A DNA stretch of 64,000 nt from Couchioplanes caeruleus (GTDB taxonomy: Bacteria > Actinomycetota > Actinomycetes > Mycobacteriales > Micromonosporaceae), in contig NZ_RJKL01000001.1 of assembly GCF_003751945.1 (NCBI RefSeq), positions 8,140,501 to 8,204,500 of the forward strand, written 5' to 3'. The translations under genes and the position numbers were made by a program. This document shows positions 7,865 to 16,712 of the stretch, one piece after another (within the stretch, counting starts at the first letter, position 1; each line of letters starts with the position of its first letter). Under the pieces are notes generated by a model. The model had not been told where the DNA came from, made no database searches, and was given only the letters and a program-made list of their open reading frames with translations.

Positions 7865-9354
7865 CGGGCGTTACGCCATTTGCGGCCGCCGCGGCCGATG
7901 AGGCGGTCGGCGTCCGTGGGGCCCCAAGAGGCCGCCTCGTAGGTGGGGATCGGCGACGGGTCGTTCTCCCAGTGCTCGATGATCGGGTCGACGATGCGCC
8001 AGCACTGCTCGACCTCGTCGGTGCGGATGAACAGCGTCGGGTCGCCGAGCAGGGCGTCGAGCAGGAGCCGCTCGTAGGCCTCCGGGGACTCCTCGGCGAA
8101 CGTCTGCTCGTACGAGAAGTCCATGCTGGCCGTGCGCACCCGGAAGGAGTGGCCCGGGACCTTGGCGCCGAAGCGCAGCGAGATGCCCTCGTTGGGCTGG
8201 ATCCGCAGGATCAGCGCGTCGGTCTCGAGGTCGGTGAGCTGGTTGGCCGGGATCGGCAGGTGCGGCGGCCGCTGGAACTGCAGCGCCACCTCGGTGAGCC
8301 GGGCCGGCAGCCGCTTGCCGGTCCGCACGTAGAACGGCACCCCCGCCCACCGCCAGTTGTCGACGTTGAGCCGCATGGCCGCGTACGTCTCGGTGCGCGA
8401 CAGCGGATCGACGCCGGCCTCGTCGCGGTAGCCGGCCATCAGGTCCTCGCGGGTGCCGCCGCGGGTGTACTGGCCGCGGACCGCCAGCTCGGCGATGTCG
8501 CGGTCGGTCGGCAGCCGGATGGCCTGCAGCAGCTTGACCTTCTCGTTGCGCAGGTCCTCGGCGTTGAACGAGGCCGGCGGCTCCATGAGCGCCAGTGCGA
8601 GGACCTGCAGCACGTGGTTCTGCACGATGTCGCGCATGGCGCCGGCGTGCTCGTAGAAGCCGCCGCGGGTGCCGACGCCCAGCGTCTCGGCGACCGTGAT
8701 CTGCACGTGGTCGACCCACGAGCGGTTCCAGATGGGCTGGAAGATGGCGTTGGCGAAGCGCAGCGCCAGCACGTTCTGGACGGTGTCCTTGCCCAGGTAG
8801 TGGTCGATGCGGAAGACCTGGGGCTCGTCGAACGCGGCGTGCACGATGGCGTCCAGCTCGCGGGCGGTGCGCAGGTTGTTGCCGTACGGCTTCTCGATCA
8901 CCAGGCGGGAGAAGCTGCCGTCGCCCGCCTGGTTCAGCCCGGCGCCGGCCAGGCCCTTGATCACCGGCTCGAACGCCTCGGCGGGGGTGGAGAGGTAGAA
9001 GATGCGGTTGCCGGCGGTGCCGCGGGTGGCGTCGAGGTCGTCGAGGGTCTCCGCGAGCCGCTTGTACGTTTCCGCGTCGTCGTAGCCGCCCGATACGTAC
9101 CTGATTCCGCCCTGAAGCTGCGGCTTGTCCGCCAGGCTGCGGCCGCCCAGCGCGCTCTGCGCGAACTGGTGGTCCTCCATCGGGGTGCGGGCGACGCCCA
9201 CGAGGGCGAACTCCGCCGGCAGCCGGTTGTGCCGAGCCAGGCTCTCCACGGCGGGCAGCAGCTTGCGGCGGGTCAGATCGCCGGACGCGCCGAAGATCAC
9301 CAGTGTGGCGGGCGGTGCGTTGCGGTCCTGTGCGAGCTGGGGAACGTTGTCCAT
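7861..9354 (-). CDS. zwf: Glucose-6-phosphate 1-dehydrogenase
   Basis: 497 aa, normal length. The NADP-binding N-terminus (VIFGASGDLTRRKLLPAV), the VIEKPYGNN motif and the active-site RIDHYLGKD (about residues 183-191, His acting as base) are intact. It oxidises glucose 6-phosphate to 6-phosphogluconolactone and supplies NADPH for the pentose phosphate pathway. It stands alone here and not next to tkt/tal/opcA, as it would in the usual actinobacterial pentose-phosphate cluster, so this may be a second zwf paralogue; that is inference. Confidence 0.95.
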   Translation of the reverse strand: MDNVPQLAQDRNAPPATLVIFGASGDLTRRKLLPAVESLARHNRLPAEFALVGVARTPMEDHQFAQSALGGRSLADKPQLQGGIRYVSGGYDDAETYKRLAETLDDLDATRGTAGNRIFYLSTPAEAFEPVIKGLAGAGLNQAGDGSFSRLVIEKPYGNNLRTARELDAIVHAAFDEPQVFRIDHYLGKDTVQNVLALRFANAIFQPIWNRSWVDHVQITVAETLGVGTRGGFYEHAGAMRDIVQNHVLQVLALALMEPPASFNAEDLRNEKVKLLQAIRLPTDRDIAELAVRGQYTRGGTREDLMAGYRDEAGVDPLSRTETYAAMRLNVDNWRWAGVPFYVRTGKRLPARLTEVALQFQRPPHLPIPANQLTDLETDALILRIQPNEGISLRFGAKVPGHSFRVRTASMDFSYEQTFAEESPEAYERLLLDALLGDPTLFIRTDEVEQCWRIVDPIIEHWENDPSPIPTYEAASWGPTDADRLIGRGGRKWRNAR

Positions 9355-9512
9355 CGTCTGGTCATCCTCCGACCGCGTGCGTGGGCTTCCGCCTGAACTT
9401 TACGCAGCGCGACCAGTCCCCGGATCAAACCTGTCCGTCGATGCGCCCGGGCCGGCACCCGCAAAAGTGGCAAACTAGGGCCTAAGCCGCCGATCCGCAT
9501 GAGGGAGATCCC

Positions 9513-10454
9513 GTGAAGTACCGGCTCGTGACCCGCAGCGACATGGACGGCCTGGTCTGCGCCGTGCTGCTCAAATTCATGAACGTCATCGACATCGACG
9601 ACATCAAGTTCGTGCACCCCAAGGACGTCCAGGACGGCACGGCCGATATCACTGAGCGTGACATTCTCACCAATCTTCCGTACCACCCCAAGGCTCATCT
9701 GGTGTTCGACCACCACCACTCGGAAACGCTCCGTAATGTCGACAAGCTGCCGAACCACATCATCAACGCCAGCGCGCCGTCCGCGGCCCGGGTGATCTTC
9801 GAGTACTACGGGGGCGCCGAGCGCTTCCCGGAGGTCCCCGACGACCTCATGCGGGCCGTCGACCAGGCCGACTCGGCCGACTACACGATCGACGACATCC
9901 TGAATCCCAGCGGCTGGACCCTGCTGAACTTCATCATGGACAGCCGCACCGGGCTGGGCCGCTTCCGCGAGTTCCGGGTCGCGAACTTCGACCTCATGCG
10001 GACGCTCATCGACGCGTGCATCCAGATGGGCATCGAGGAGATCCTCAAGATGCCGGACGTGGCCGAGCGGGTCGACATGTACCGCGACTCCTCCGAGTTG
10101 TTCGTCGAGCAACTGAAGCGGGTCAGCCGCGTGGACGGCGACGTCGTCGTCGTGGATCTGCGGGAGGAGGAGACCATCTTCGCGGGCAACCGCTTCATGG
10201 TGTACGCGCTCTTTCCCGAGGCACGGGTCTCCGTGCACATCATCTGGGGCTTCAAGAAGCAGAACACCGTGTTCGCCTGCGGCAAGTCGATCCTCGACCG
10301 CACCTCGCCCGTCGACATCGGCTCGGTGATGCTGCAGTGGGGTGGCGGCGGTCACCTCGCGGCGGGCACCTGCCAGGTCGAGCACGAGGACGCCGAGCGC
10401 GCCGAGTACGAGATCATCCAGGCCCTCAAGACGCCCCGTACGGTTTCGGTCTGA
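9513..10454 (+). CDS. DHH-family phosphoesterase (exopolyphosphatase-like)
   Basis: 313 aa. Motif I is RSDMDGLVCAVLL, the DHH motif is LVFDHHHSE, and the C-terminal DHHA1 part ends with WGGGGHLAAGTCQV. The family hydrolyses phosphodiester or phosphoanhydride bonds (RecJ, NrnA/GdpP and PPX-like members); this architecture is often labelled exopolyphosphatase, but the substrate is not proven. The GTG start at 9513 follows GAGGGAGATCCC. A strong hairpin lies right after the stop. It is divergent from zwf with about 160 bases between. Confidence 0.85.
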   Translation: MKYRLVTRSDMDGLVCAVLLKFMNVIDIDDIKFVHPKDVQDGTADITERDILTNLPYHPKAHLVFDHHHSETLRNVDKLPNHIINASAPSAARVIFEYYGGAERFPEVPDDLMRAVDQADSADYTIDDILNPSGWTLLNFIMDSRTGLGRFREFRVANFDLMRTLIDACIQMGIEEILKMPDVAERVDMYRDSSELFVEQLKRVSRVDGDVVVVDLREEETIFAGNRFMVYALFPEARVSVHIIWGFKKQNTVFACGKSILDRTSPVDIGSVMLQWGGGGHLAAGTCQVEHEDAERAEYEIIQALKTPRTVSV

Positions 10455-10461
10455 CTATGTT

Positions 10462-10495
10462 GGCGGGGTGGAGAGCCGAACCTCTCCACCCCGCC
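10462..10495. terminator. Strong hairpin terminator
   Basis: Perfect 14-bp stem GGCGGGGTGGAGAG / CTCTCCACCCCGCC with a 6-base loop (CCGAAC), 8 bases after the DHH gene stop. No T-tract follows. Confidence 0.8.
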
Positions 10496-10599
10496 GGACG
10501 CAGGTCGTGGGTCTTGCCCTGGACCCCACCCGCATGTCGTGGTCAGCGCCCCACGCGCGTCTTCACGACCAGCCCGCGCCCACCTGCGCGGGACATCCT

Positions 10600-11418
10600 C
10601 TATTCCTCCGGGCCGTCCTTGTAGCTCCAGGCGGTGACCCGCGGCCCGGTCGCAACCAGTTCCTTCGCCTCGCCGGCCGGGGCCTCGTCCGCGGCGTCCG
10701 GGGCGGGCCTGCGGCGCGCGCGCCGCACCATGACCGCGCCGGCGGCCGCGAGGAGACCCGCGACGACCCAGCCCGCGACCGTCCAGAAGCCCGGGCCGTC
10801 GTCGGCCGCCTCGGCCAGGGCCGCGAACATGGCCGCGTCGTCGGCGCTCGTACCCCCGCCGGGCGTGGTGCCGTGCGCCGGGTGGCCCGCCGTACCGCCT
10901 GCCGTGGCCGGGGTCAGCGCCAGCGTGACCGGCGGGATCGGGGCGCCCTTGGCCGGGTCGGCGTACGTGGGCGACAGGGTGAAGCTCATCTTGTCGCCGG
11001 TCGTCGGCAGCGGGCCCATCGCGACCGAGAGGTCGGCGGACTTTCCGGGGGCGAGGGCCTTGCCCGGCATGGCGGTCCAGGTGATCGCGGAGGTGGCCTC
11101 GGTGACCGGCGACCCGCCGTGGATGCTGGTCAGCGGCGTGTCCAGCTTCCGGTACTCCAACTGCGGCGCCCAGTCCGGTGCCGACAGGGCGTAGAACTCG
11201 GCGATCGGCATGTCCCGCGGCAGCACGAGTTTTATCTTGGTGATCGGGCTGCGCGCGGCGTTCGTGACCTTGAACGCGACGTTCTGCCCGCTGCCCTGCG
11301 GTGCGCTGGGCGGGCTGACCGTCACGCCGGCGGCCGCGGGCGCCGCGACGCCGAGCACGCCGGCGGCGACGGCGGCGGCCAGGACCCCCGCCCGGCGGTG
11401 CTTCTCCAGTCGACTCAC
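10600..11418 (-). CDS. YcnI-family (DUF1775) membrane-anchored exported protein
   Basis: 272 aa: signal peptide (VLAAAVAAGVLGVAAPAAA), a YcnI/DUF1775 beta domain (VTVSPPSAPQGSGQNVAFKV, ITKIKLVLPRDMPIAEF, AITWTAMPGKALAPGKSADL), a linker, and one C-terminal membrane helix (FWTVAGWVVAGLLAAAGAV) followed by Arg-rich cytoplasmic residues. YcnI proteins bind copper through the N-terminal His of the mature chain. Here the residue after the predicted cleavage site is Gly (AAAGVTV) where His is usual, so the canonical copper site looks altered. No copD or pcu genes are adjacent. Confidence 0.85.
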   Translation of the reverse strand: MSRLEKHRRAGVLAAAVAAGVLGVAAPAAAGVTVSPPSAPQGSGQNVAFKVTNAARSPITKIKLVLPRDMPIAEFYALSAPDWAPQLEYRKLDTPLTSIHGGSPVTEATSAITWTAMPGKALAPGKSADLSVAMGPLPTTGDKMSFTLSPTYADPAKGAPIPPVTLALTPATAGGTAGHPAHGTTPGGGTSADDAAMFAALAEAADDGPGFWTVAGWVVAGLLAAAGAVMVRRARRRPAPDAADEAPAGEAKELVATGPRVTAWSYKDGPEE

Positions 11419-11499
11419 GCCCGGTAGTTCGTTTCAGCGAGGCGAATGGTTCAACACCGCGGAGAAATTTCTTCTCCGGCCGTGGCGCATGATGGTCGC

Positions 11500-11709
11500 A
11501 TGCGTGAGGTAGCGATCGGCGGCGACATGATCAGACTCGGACAGTTTCTCAAGCTGGCCGATCTCATCGACACCGGTGGGGAGGCCAAGGTGCTGATCGC
11601 GGTGGGCGACGTGACGGTCAACGGCGAGGTGGACACCCGGCGTGGCCGCCAGTTGCACCCCGGCGACGTCGTCGCCGTCGGCGACCGGGCGGCGCGGGTG
11701 GTCGCCTGA
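11500..11709 (+). CDS. Small S4-domain RNA-binding protein
   Basis: 69 aa, essentially one S4 domain: IRLGQFLKLADLIDTGGEAK, LIAVGDVTVNGEVDTRRGRQL, HPGDVVAVG. It resembles the YbcJ/RlbA group of small S4 proteins that bind structured RNA or the ribosome. The ATG at 11500 is chosen because it places the S4 domain at the N-terminus; the longer reading from 11446 adds 18 residues without homology. Divergent from the YcnI gene. Confidence 0.85.
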   Translation: MREVAIGGDMIRLGQFLKLADLIDTGGEAKVLIAVGDVTVNGEVDTRRGRQLHPGDVVAVGDRAARVVA

Positions 11710-11762
11710 GGACACCCGGACAGGCTTCGACGTCCGTTTATGCAGCGGTGCGTGACGAGCTG

Positions 11763-11791
11763 TTGACATCGTGTCGATCTCAGGCATCTAC
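11763..11791 (+). promoter_or_regulatory. Putative promoter of the polyol/sugar ABC operon
   Basis: A consensus -35 hexamer TTGACA (11763-11768) is followed 17 bases later by ATCTAC, a weak -10. It lies about 65 bases upstream of the solute-binding protein ATG, in the only sizeable gap before the operon. Confidence 0.35.
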
Positions 11792-11856
11792 TGGGTCCGG
11801 AGTGTCACCGGCGTCACAGATGCCGGTTTCGATGTCCGCCTCGCCGGGGAGGCCCC

Positions 11857-13230
11857 ATGTCTCGTGCACGCGTCCGCGTGGCCCTGTCCGGGACCGTCAC
11901 CGCCCTTCTCGCCGTGGCCCTGGCGGGATGCGCGGGGTGGGGTGGCACCACCGCCGGCTCCGGGGGCGCGAACAGCATCGACGTCCTGATGGTCAACAAC
12001 CCGCAGATGATCGATCTGCAGCGGCTGACCGAGGAGAACTTCACCCGGCAGACCGGCATCGCGGTCAACTTCACGGTGCTGCCGGAGAACGACGTCCGTG
12101 ACAAGATCAGCCAGGAGTTCTCCAGCCAGGCCGGCCAGTACGACGTCGCCTCGCTGAGCAACTTCGAGATCCCGATCTACGCCACGTCGAAGTGGATCGC
12201 GCCGCTCGACGGGTACGTGGCCGCCGACACCGTGTTCGACCAGGCCGACATCCTGCCCTCGATGGCGAAGTCGCTGACCGCTGACGACGGCAGACTCTAC
12301 GGTCAGCCCTTCTACGGCGAGTCCTCGTTCCTGATGTACCGCAAGGACGTCCTGGACGCGCAAGGCATCACGATGCCCGCGAAGCCGACGTGGCAGCAGG
12401 TCGCCGACATCGCCGCCCGGGTGGACGGCGTCCAGCCCGGCATGGCGGGGATCTGCCTGCGCGGCCAGCCCGGCTGGGGCCAGATCTTCGCCCCGCTCAC
12501 CACGGTCGTCAACACCTTCGGGGGTACGTGGTTCGACGCCGACTGGAACGCCCGCGTCGACGCCCCGGAGTTCCGGGCGGCCACCCAGTTCTACGTGGAC
12601 CTGGTCCGCGCGCACGGCGAGACCGGCGCACCGCAGGCCGGCTTCACCGAGTGCCTCAACAACCTGATCCAGGGCAACGTCGCCATGTGGTACGACGCCA
12701 CCAGCGCCGCCGGCTCCCTCGAGGCCGCCGGCTCCCCGGTCAAGGGCAAGATGGGCTACGTCGCCGCCCCCGTGCTGAAGACCGCCAGCTCCGGCTGGCT
12801 CTACGCCTGGGCCTGGAGCATTCAGCAGGCCAGCGAGAAGAAGGACAACGCCTGGAAGTTCATCTCCTGGGCGTCCAGCCGGCAGTACGAGGAACTCGTC
12901 GGCGCCGAGCTCGGGTGGTCCCGGGTGCCCGCCGGCAAACGCGCCTCCACCTATGCCAACCCGGACTACCTGAAGGAGGCGTCCGCCTTCGCCGCACCGA
13001 CCGAGCAGGCCATCTCCAGCGCCGATCCGCGCAATCCCGGCGTGCAGCCCCGCCCGGCGATCGGCATCCAGTTCGTCGACATCCCGGAGTTCACCGACCT
13101 CGGCACCCAGGTCTCGCAGTACGTCAGCTCCGCCATCGCGGGCCGGATGAGCGTCGACGAGGCTCTGGAGCGCGGCCAGCGCCTCGCCGAGGACGTCGCC
13201 GAACGCTACCGGTCGCGCGAGGAAGGCTGA
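11857..13230 (+). CDS. Sugar/polyol ABC transporter substrate-binding lipoprotein
   Basis: 457 aa. Lipobox LAVALAGC puts the lipidated Cys near residue 25. The rest is a cluster B/D extracellular solute-binding protein (EENFTRQTGIAVNFTVLPEN, LYGQPFYGESSFLMYRKDVL, NNLIQGNVAMWYDATSAAGS, AWSIQQASEKKDNAWKFISW). Overall it looks most like the sorbitol/mannitol (SmoE/MtlE) group, which is inference. It captures the sugar outside the membrane and hands it to the two permeases encoded directly downstream. Confidence 0.9.
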   Translation: MSRARVRVALSGTVTALLAVALAGCAGWGGTTAGSGGANSIDVLMVNNPQMIDLQRLTEENFTRQTGIAVNFTVLPENDVRDKISQEFSSQAGQYDVASLSNFEIPIYATSKWIAPLDGYVAADTVFDQADILPSMAKSLTADDGRLYGQPFYGESSFLMYRKDVLDAQGITMPAKPTWQQVADIAARVDGVQPGMAGICLRGQPGWGQIFAPLTTVVNTFGGTWFDADWNARVDAPEFRAATQFYVDLVRAHGETGAPQAGFTECLNNLIQGNVAMWYDATSAAGSLEAAGSPVKGKMGYVAAPVLKTASSGWLYAWAWSIQQASEKKDNAWKFISWASSRQYEELVGAELGWSRVPAGKRASTYANPDYLKEASAFAAPTEQAISSADPRNPGVQPRPAIGIQFVDIPEFTDLGTQVSQYVSSAIAGRMSVDEALERGQRLAEDVAERYRSREEG

Positions 13231-13239
13231 GGTGTCGTC

Positions 13240-14199
13240 ATGACGTCCGTCGCCGAACAGACCGCCGCTCGCCCCGGCACGCCCCCGCGCCCGCCCGGCG
13301 TCGCCCGCCGCGCCGCCGGCTGGGCCCGCCGGGCGCCCCTGCTGCCCGCCCTGGTGTTCATGATCGTCGTGACCCAGTTGCCGTTCGTCGCGACGCTGGT
13401 CATCTCCTTCATGGACTGGAACGCGTACTACCCCGACGAGGTGGGCTTCGCCGGATTCGACAACTTCAAGCGGGTCTTCACCGACGTCAACATGCGCGAC
13501 GCGGTCTGGACGACCATCCTGCTCACCGCCGGTGTCGTGCTGATCAGCCTGCTGCTGGGCCTGGGCATCGCCCTGCTGCTGGACCGCAGGTTCCGCGGCC
13601 GCGGCGCGGTGCGCACGATGATGATCGCTCCCTTCCTGGTGGTGCCGGTCGCCGCCGCTCTGCTGTGGAAGCACGCGCTCTACAACCCCGAGTACGGCCT
13701 GCTCAACGGCGCCCTCACCCGGATCTGGGGCCTGTTCGGCTCGGACAACCCGCCGCAGCCCGACTGGATCACCAACGGGCCGCTGTGGTCGGTGATCTTC
13801 GCCCTGGTCTGGCAGTGGACCCCGTTCATGATGCTGATCCTGCTCGCCGGTCTGCAGGGGCGCCCGCTCGACGTGATCGAGGCGGCCCGCATCGACGGGG
13901 CGAGCAACTGGCAGATCTTCCGCAGCATGACCCTGCCGCACCTGCGCCAGTACCTCGAGCTGGGCGCGCTGCTCGGCTCCATCTACATCGTGCAGAACTT
14001 CGACGCGGTCTTCACGATCACGTCCGGCGGCCTCGGTACGGCGAACCTGCCGTACACGATCTACCAGATCTTCTACCAGGCGCACGACTACGGCCGGGCC
14101 TCCGCGGCGGCGGTCGTCGTGGTCCTCGGCACGATTCTCATCGCGACATTCGCGTTGCGTACCGTGTCGTCGCTGTTCAGGGAGGAATCGGGCCGATGA
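13240..14199 (+). CDS. ABC sugar permease, first inner-membrane subunit
   Basis: 319 aa with six membrane helices (LLPALVFMIVVTQLPFVATL, VVLISLLLGLGIALLL and so on). The EAA loop reads DVIEAARIDGASNWQIFRSM, where the ATPase docks. FMDWNAYYPDEVGFAGFDNF in the first periplasmic loop is typical of SmoF/MalF-type carbohydrate permeases. The start at 13240 is 9 bases after the binding-protein stop; its stop overlaps the next permease start (ATGA). Confidence 0.9.
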   Translation: MTSVAEQTAARPGTPPRPPGVARRAAGWARRAPLLPALVFMIVVTQLPFVATLVISFMDWNAYYPDEVGFAGFDNFKRVFTDVNMRDAVWTTILLTAGVVLISLLLGLGIALLLDRRFRGRGAVRTMMIAPFLVVPVAAALLWKHALYNPEYGLLNGALTRIWGLFGSDNPPQPDWITNGPLWSVIFALVWQWTPFMMLILLAGLQGRPLDVIEAARIDGASNWQIFRSMTLPHLRQYLELGALLGSIYIVQNFDAVFTITSGGLGTANLPYTIYQIFYQAHDYGRASAAAVVVVLGTILIATFALRTVSSLFREESGR

Positions 14200-15080
14200 G
14201 CATCACCGACACCGCACCGGTCCCGGCCACCCGCGACGAACGCGGCGCACCGGTCGTCAAGCGCAAGGAGCGCGCGGGCGTCTGGCTCACCTTGCTCGCC
14301 TGGGCCGTCGGCATCCTGTTCGTGCTGCCCGTGGTCTGGATGGTGCTGACCTCGTTCCACAGCGAGGCCGACGCCGCCACGAACCCGCCGTCCGTGCTCG
14401 CCCCGCTGACCCTGGAGGGCTACCGCGAGTTCTTCTCCGGCGGCGCGAGCCCGTGGCCGCCGCTGCTCAACTCGCTGACCGCCAGCATCGTGTCGACCGC
14501 CCTGGTCCTGCTGCTGTCGTTCCCCGCGGCGTACGCCCTGAGCATCAAGCCGGTGAAGAAGTGGACCGACGTCCTGTTCTTCTTCCTCTCCACCAAGATG
14601 CTCCCCGTGGTCGCGGGCCTGCTGCCGCTCTACCTGTTCGCGCAGAGCACCGGCCTGCTCGACAACATCTGGCTGCTGATCGTCTTCTACACCTCGATGA
14701 ACCTGCCCATCGCCGTCTGGATGATGCGCTCGTTCCTGTCCGAGGTGCCGGTCGAGATGCTGGAGGCCGCCGCGATGGACGGCGCCGGGCTGACCAGGAC
14801 CCTGCGCTCGGTCGTCGCGCCCGTGGTCATGCCCGGCATCGCCGCGACCGCGTTGATCTGCTTCATCTTCAGCTGGAACGAGCTGCTCTTCGCCCGGGTC
14901 CTCACCGCCACCGTCGCGGAGACCGCCCCGGTGTTCCTGACCAGCTTCGTCACCAGCCAGGGTCTCTTCCTCGCCCAGCTCTGCGCGGCCGCGTTCGTGG
15001 TCTCGCTGCCGGTGCTCATCGCCGGCTTCACCGCCCAGGACAAGCTCGTGCAGGGGCTGTCCCTGGGCTCGGTCAAATAG
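14196..15080 (+). CDS. ABC sugar permease, second inner-membrane subunit
   Basis: 294 aa, MalG/SmoG-like. Features include an N-terminal helix (LLAWAVGILFVLPVVWMVLT), the TSFHSEAD periplasmic start, and the EAA loop EVPVEMLEAAAMDGAGLTRTLRSVVAPV. Start codon overlaps the upstream stop by four bases. No ATP-binding subunit lies in the operon. In actinobacteria such importers commonly borrow the shared MsiK ATPase encoded elsewhere. A strong hairpin ends the operon 20 bases after the stop. Confidence 0.9.
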   Translation: MSITDTAPVPATRDERGAPVVKRKERAGVWLTLLAWAVGILFVLPVVWMVLTSFHSEADAATNPPSVLAPLTLEGYREFFSGGASPWPPLLNSLTASIVSTALVLLLSFPAAYALSIKPVKKWTDVLFFFLSTKMLPVVAGLLPLYLFAQSTGLLDNIWLLIVFYTSMNLPIAVWMMRSFLSEVPVEMLEAAAMDGAGLTRTLRSVVAPVVMPGIAATALICFIFSWNELLFARVLTATVAETAPVFLTSFVTSQGLFLAQLCAAAFVVSLPVLIAGFTAQDKLVQGLSLGSVK

Positions 15081-15099
15081 CCTCCGCCCCGCCCTGAGA

Positions 15100-15132
15100 G
15101 GTGGCCGGCCCCGCGACCCGGGGCCGGCCACC
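15100..15132. terminator. Operon terminator hairpin
   Basis: Perfect 14-bp stem GGTGGCCGGCCCCG / CGGGGCCGGCCACC with a 5-base loop (CGACC), right after the second sugar permease. Confidence 0.8.
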
Positions 15133-15195
15133 GCATTTCCGCAAATCCGCGGTAGTTGGTGGAACCGGCCGCCGCGAGGGTACGTCCGAACGGTT

Positions 15196-16068
15196 ATGAC
15201 GACACTTCGCGGTTTGCCCACGGCCGCTGCCGCCGCCATGGTGGTCCTGCTCAGCGCCTGCGCCCAGCCCGGTACGGGTCCCGGCGCCGGCTCACCGTCG
15301 TCCGCGCCGCCGGCCGGCGGCGACGGCGGTCTCGTCCTGCGGATCACACAGACCGGCGGGTTCGCCGGCCCCGACGCGATCGCCGCACGCCTGCCCGGCC
15401 TCAGCGTGTACGCCGACGGCAGGGTGATCTTCGACGGCCCGGTGACGGCGGACTACCCCGGCCCCGCACTGCCCAACGTCCTGGAGCGGGTGGTCCCGCC
15501 GGAGCAGGTGAAGCAGCTCACCGGCGAGGCCGAGGCCGCCGGGGTGCGCGAGGGCACCGACTTCGGCCAGCCCGGCGTCGCCGACGCGAGCACCACCGAG
15601 GTCACCGTCGTCACCGACGCCGGCGAGCGTACGGTCGGTGCGAACGCGCTGCACGAGGCGCAGGCGAACGACCCCTTGCTGACCCCGGCCCAGAAACAGG
15701 CCCGGGAGAAGCTGCGCGCCTTCCTCGACCGGGCGGAGCAGCTCGCGTCCGGCCCCGAGGCGCGGCCGTACCGGCCGGAGGTCCTCGCCGCGGTCGTCCG
15801 GCCGTACGTGGAGCCCGGCGACGACCTGCCCGCCCGGCCCAAGGAGATGCAGTGGCCCGGCCCGGCGCTGCCCGGCGAGCCCCTCACCACGGTGCAGAAG
15901 ATCAGCTGTGTCACCGCGACCGGCGCGCAGCGCGACGCGATCCTCGCCTCCGCGAAGAACGCGAAGGCCGGCGCCCCGTGGGTCTCCGGCGGCAACCGGT
16001 GGGCCGTCACCTTCCGGCCGCTGCTGCCCGGGGAGAGCGGATGCGCCGACCTGAAGGCGGCCCGATGA
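15196..16068 (+). CDS. Lipoprotein of unknown function
   Basis: 290 aa. Signal peptide with lipobox (VVLLSAC) then a Pro/Gly/Ser linker, so the protein is anchored outside the membrane. The globular part (VLRITQTGGF, LPGLSVYADGRVIFDGP, VVPPEQVKQLTGEAEAAGV) resembles a group of actinobacterial lipoproteins often found near envelope genes. The C-terminal third has two cysteines (KISCVTA, ESGCADL), possibly a disulfide. Function not recognised. Confidence 0.8.
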   Translation: MTTLRGLPTAAAAAMVVLLSACAQPGTGPGAGSPSSAPPAGGDGGLVLRITQTGGFAGPDAIAARLPGLSVYADGRVIFDGPVTADYPGPALPNVLERVVPPEQVKQLTGEAEAAGVREGTDFGQPGVADASTTEVTVVTDAGERTVGANALHEAQANDPLLTPAQKQAREKLRAFLDRAEQLASGPEARPYRPEVLAAVVRPYVEPGDDLPARPKEMQWPGPALPGEPLTTVQKISCVTATGAQRDAILASAKNAKAGAPWVSGGNRWAVTFRPLLPGESGCADLKAAR

Positions 16069-16134
16069 GCCCGATCGGCGAACCCTTCGAGCCTTCGCAG
16101 CTTTCCCCCCGCCCCGCCGTGGAGGAAGACGGCA

Positions 16135-16169
16135 ACGGGCCGGGACAGGCGACACCCGTCCCGGCCCGT
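16135..16169. terminator. Bidirectional hairpin terminator
   Basis: Perfect 12-bp stem ACGGGCCGGGAC / GTCCCGGCCCGT with an 11-base loop, between the convergent lipoprotein gene and FKBP gene. Confidence 0.7.
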
Positions 16170-16188
16170 ACGGCCTGCCGTCCGTGGC

Positions 16189-16557
16189 TCAGCGCACGCC
16201 GAGCAGATCCACCACAAAGATGAGGGTCTCGTTCGGCTTGATCACGCCGCCGGCGCCGCGCGCGCCGTACCCCAGATGCGGGGGAATGGTCAGCTTGCGG
16301 CGGCCGCCGACCTTCATGCCGGCCACACCCTGATCCCATCCGCCGATGACCTGGCCCCCGCCGAGCCCGAACTCGAACGGCGTACCACGGTTGTAGGAGG
16401 CGTCGAACTCCTTGCCCGAGGAGAACGCGACGCCCACGTAGTGGACGCTGACCTGGTGGCCGGGCTTGGCCTCGTCGCCGTCGCCGACGACGAGGTCCTC
16501 CGTGACCAGCTCGGCGGGCGGCTCACCGGTGATGGGGCCGACGTCGGGCTTCTCCAT
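16189..16557 (-). CDS. FKBP-type peptidyl-prolyl cis-trans isomerase
   Basis: 122 aa, one FKBP domain with no signal peptide. It shows VSVHYVGVAFSSGKEFDASYNRG, FEFGLGGGQVIGGWDQGVAGMKVGGRR, IPPHLGYGARGAGGVIKPNETL and FVVDLLGV: the active-site Tyr, Asp, Phe and Trp of FKBP12 can be placed. It catalyses prolyl isomerisation during cytoplasmic folding. Start ATG at 16557 follows AGGAGGACAC. Confidence 0.93.
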   Translation of the reverse strand: MEKPDVGPITGEPPAELVTEDLVVGDGDEAKPGHQVSVHYVGVAFSSGKEFDASYNRGTPFEFGLGGGQVIGGWDQGVAGMKVGGRRKLTIPPHLGYGARGAGGVIKPNETLIFVVDLLGVR

Positions 16558-16712
16558 GTGTCCTCCTGTGTCGAATTGCCTGCACGGCCATGCAACCACA
16601 GCGGCGGGAACTTATCCGCAGCGCCACCCATCGTGATGAACGATCCGCGACCGGCCTGCGTACTGTTCCGCGTGGGCCGCCGGCGCCCACACGGGTACCT
16701 CCGGGAGGTCGC

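Noticed and set aside
16065..16223. Short plus-strand ORF (MSPIGEPFEP) after the lipoprotein
   Set aside because: It runs through the 12-bp hairpin and antisense to the FKBP gene; composition is poor.
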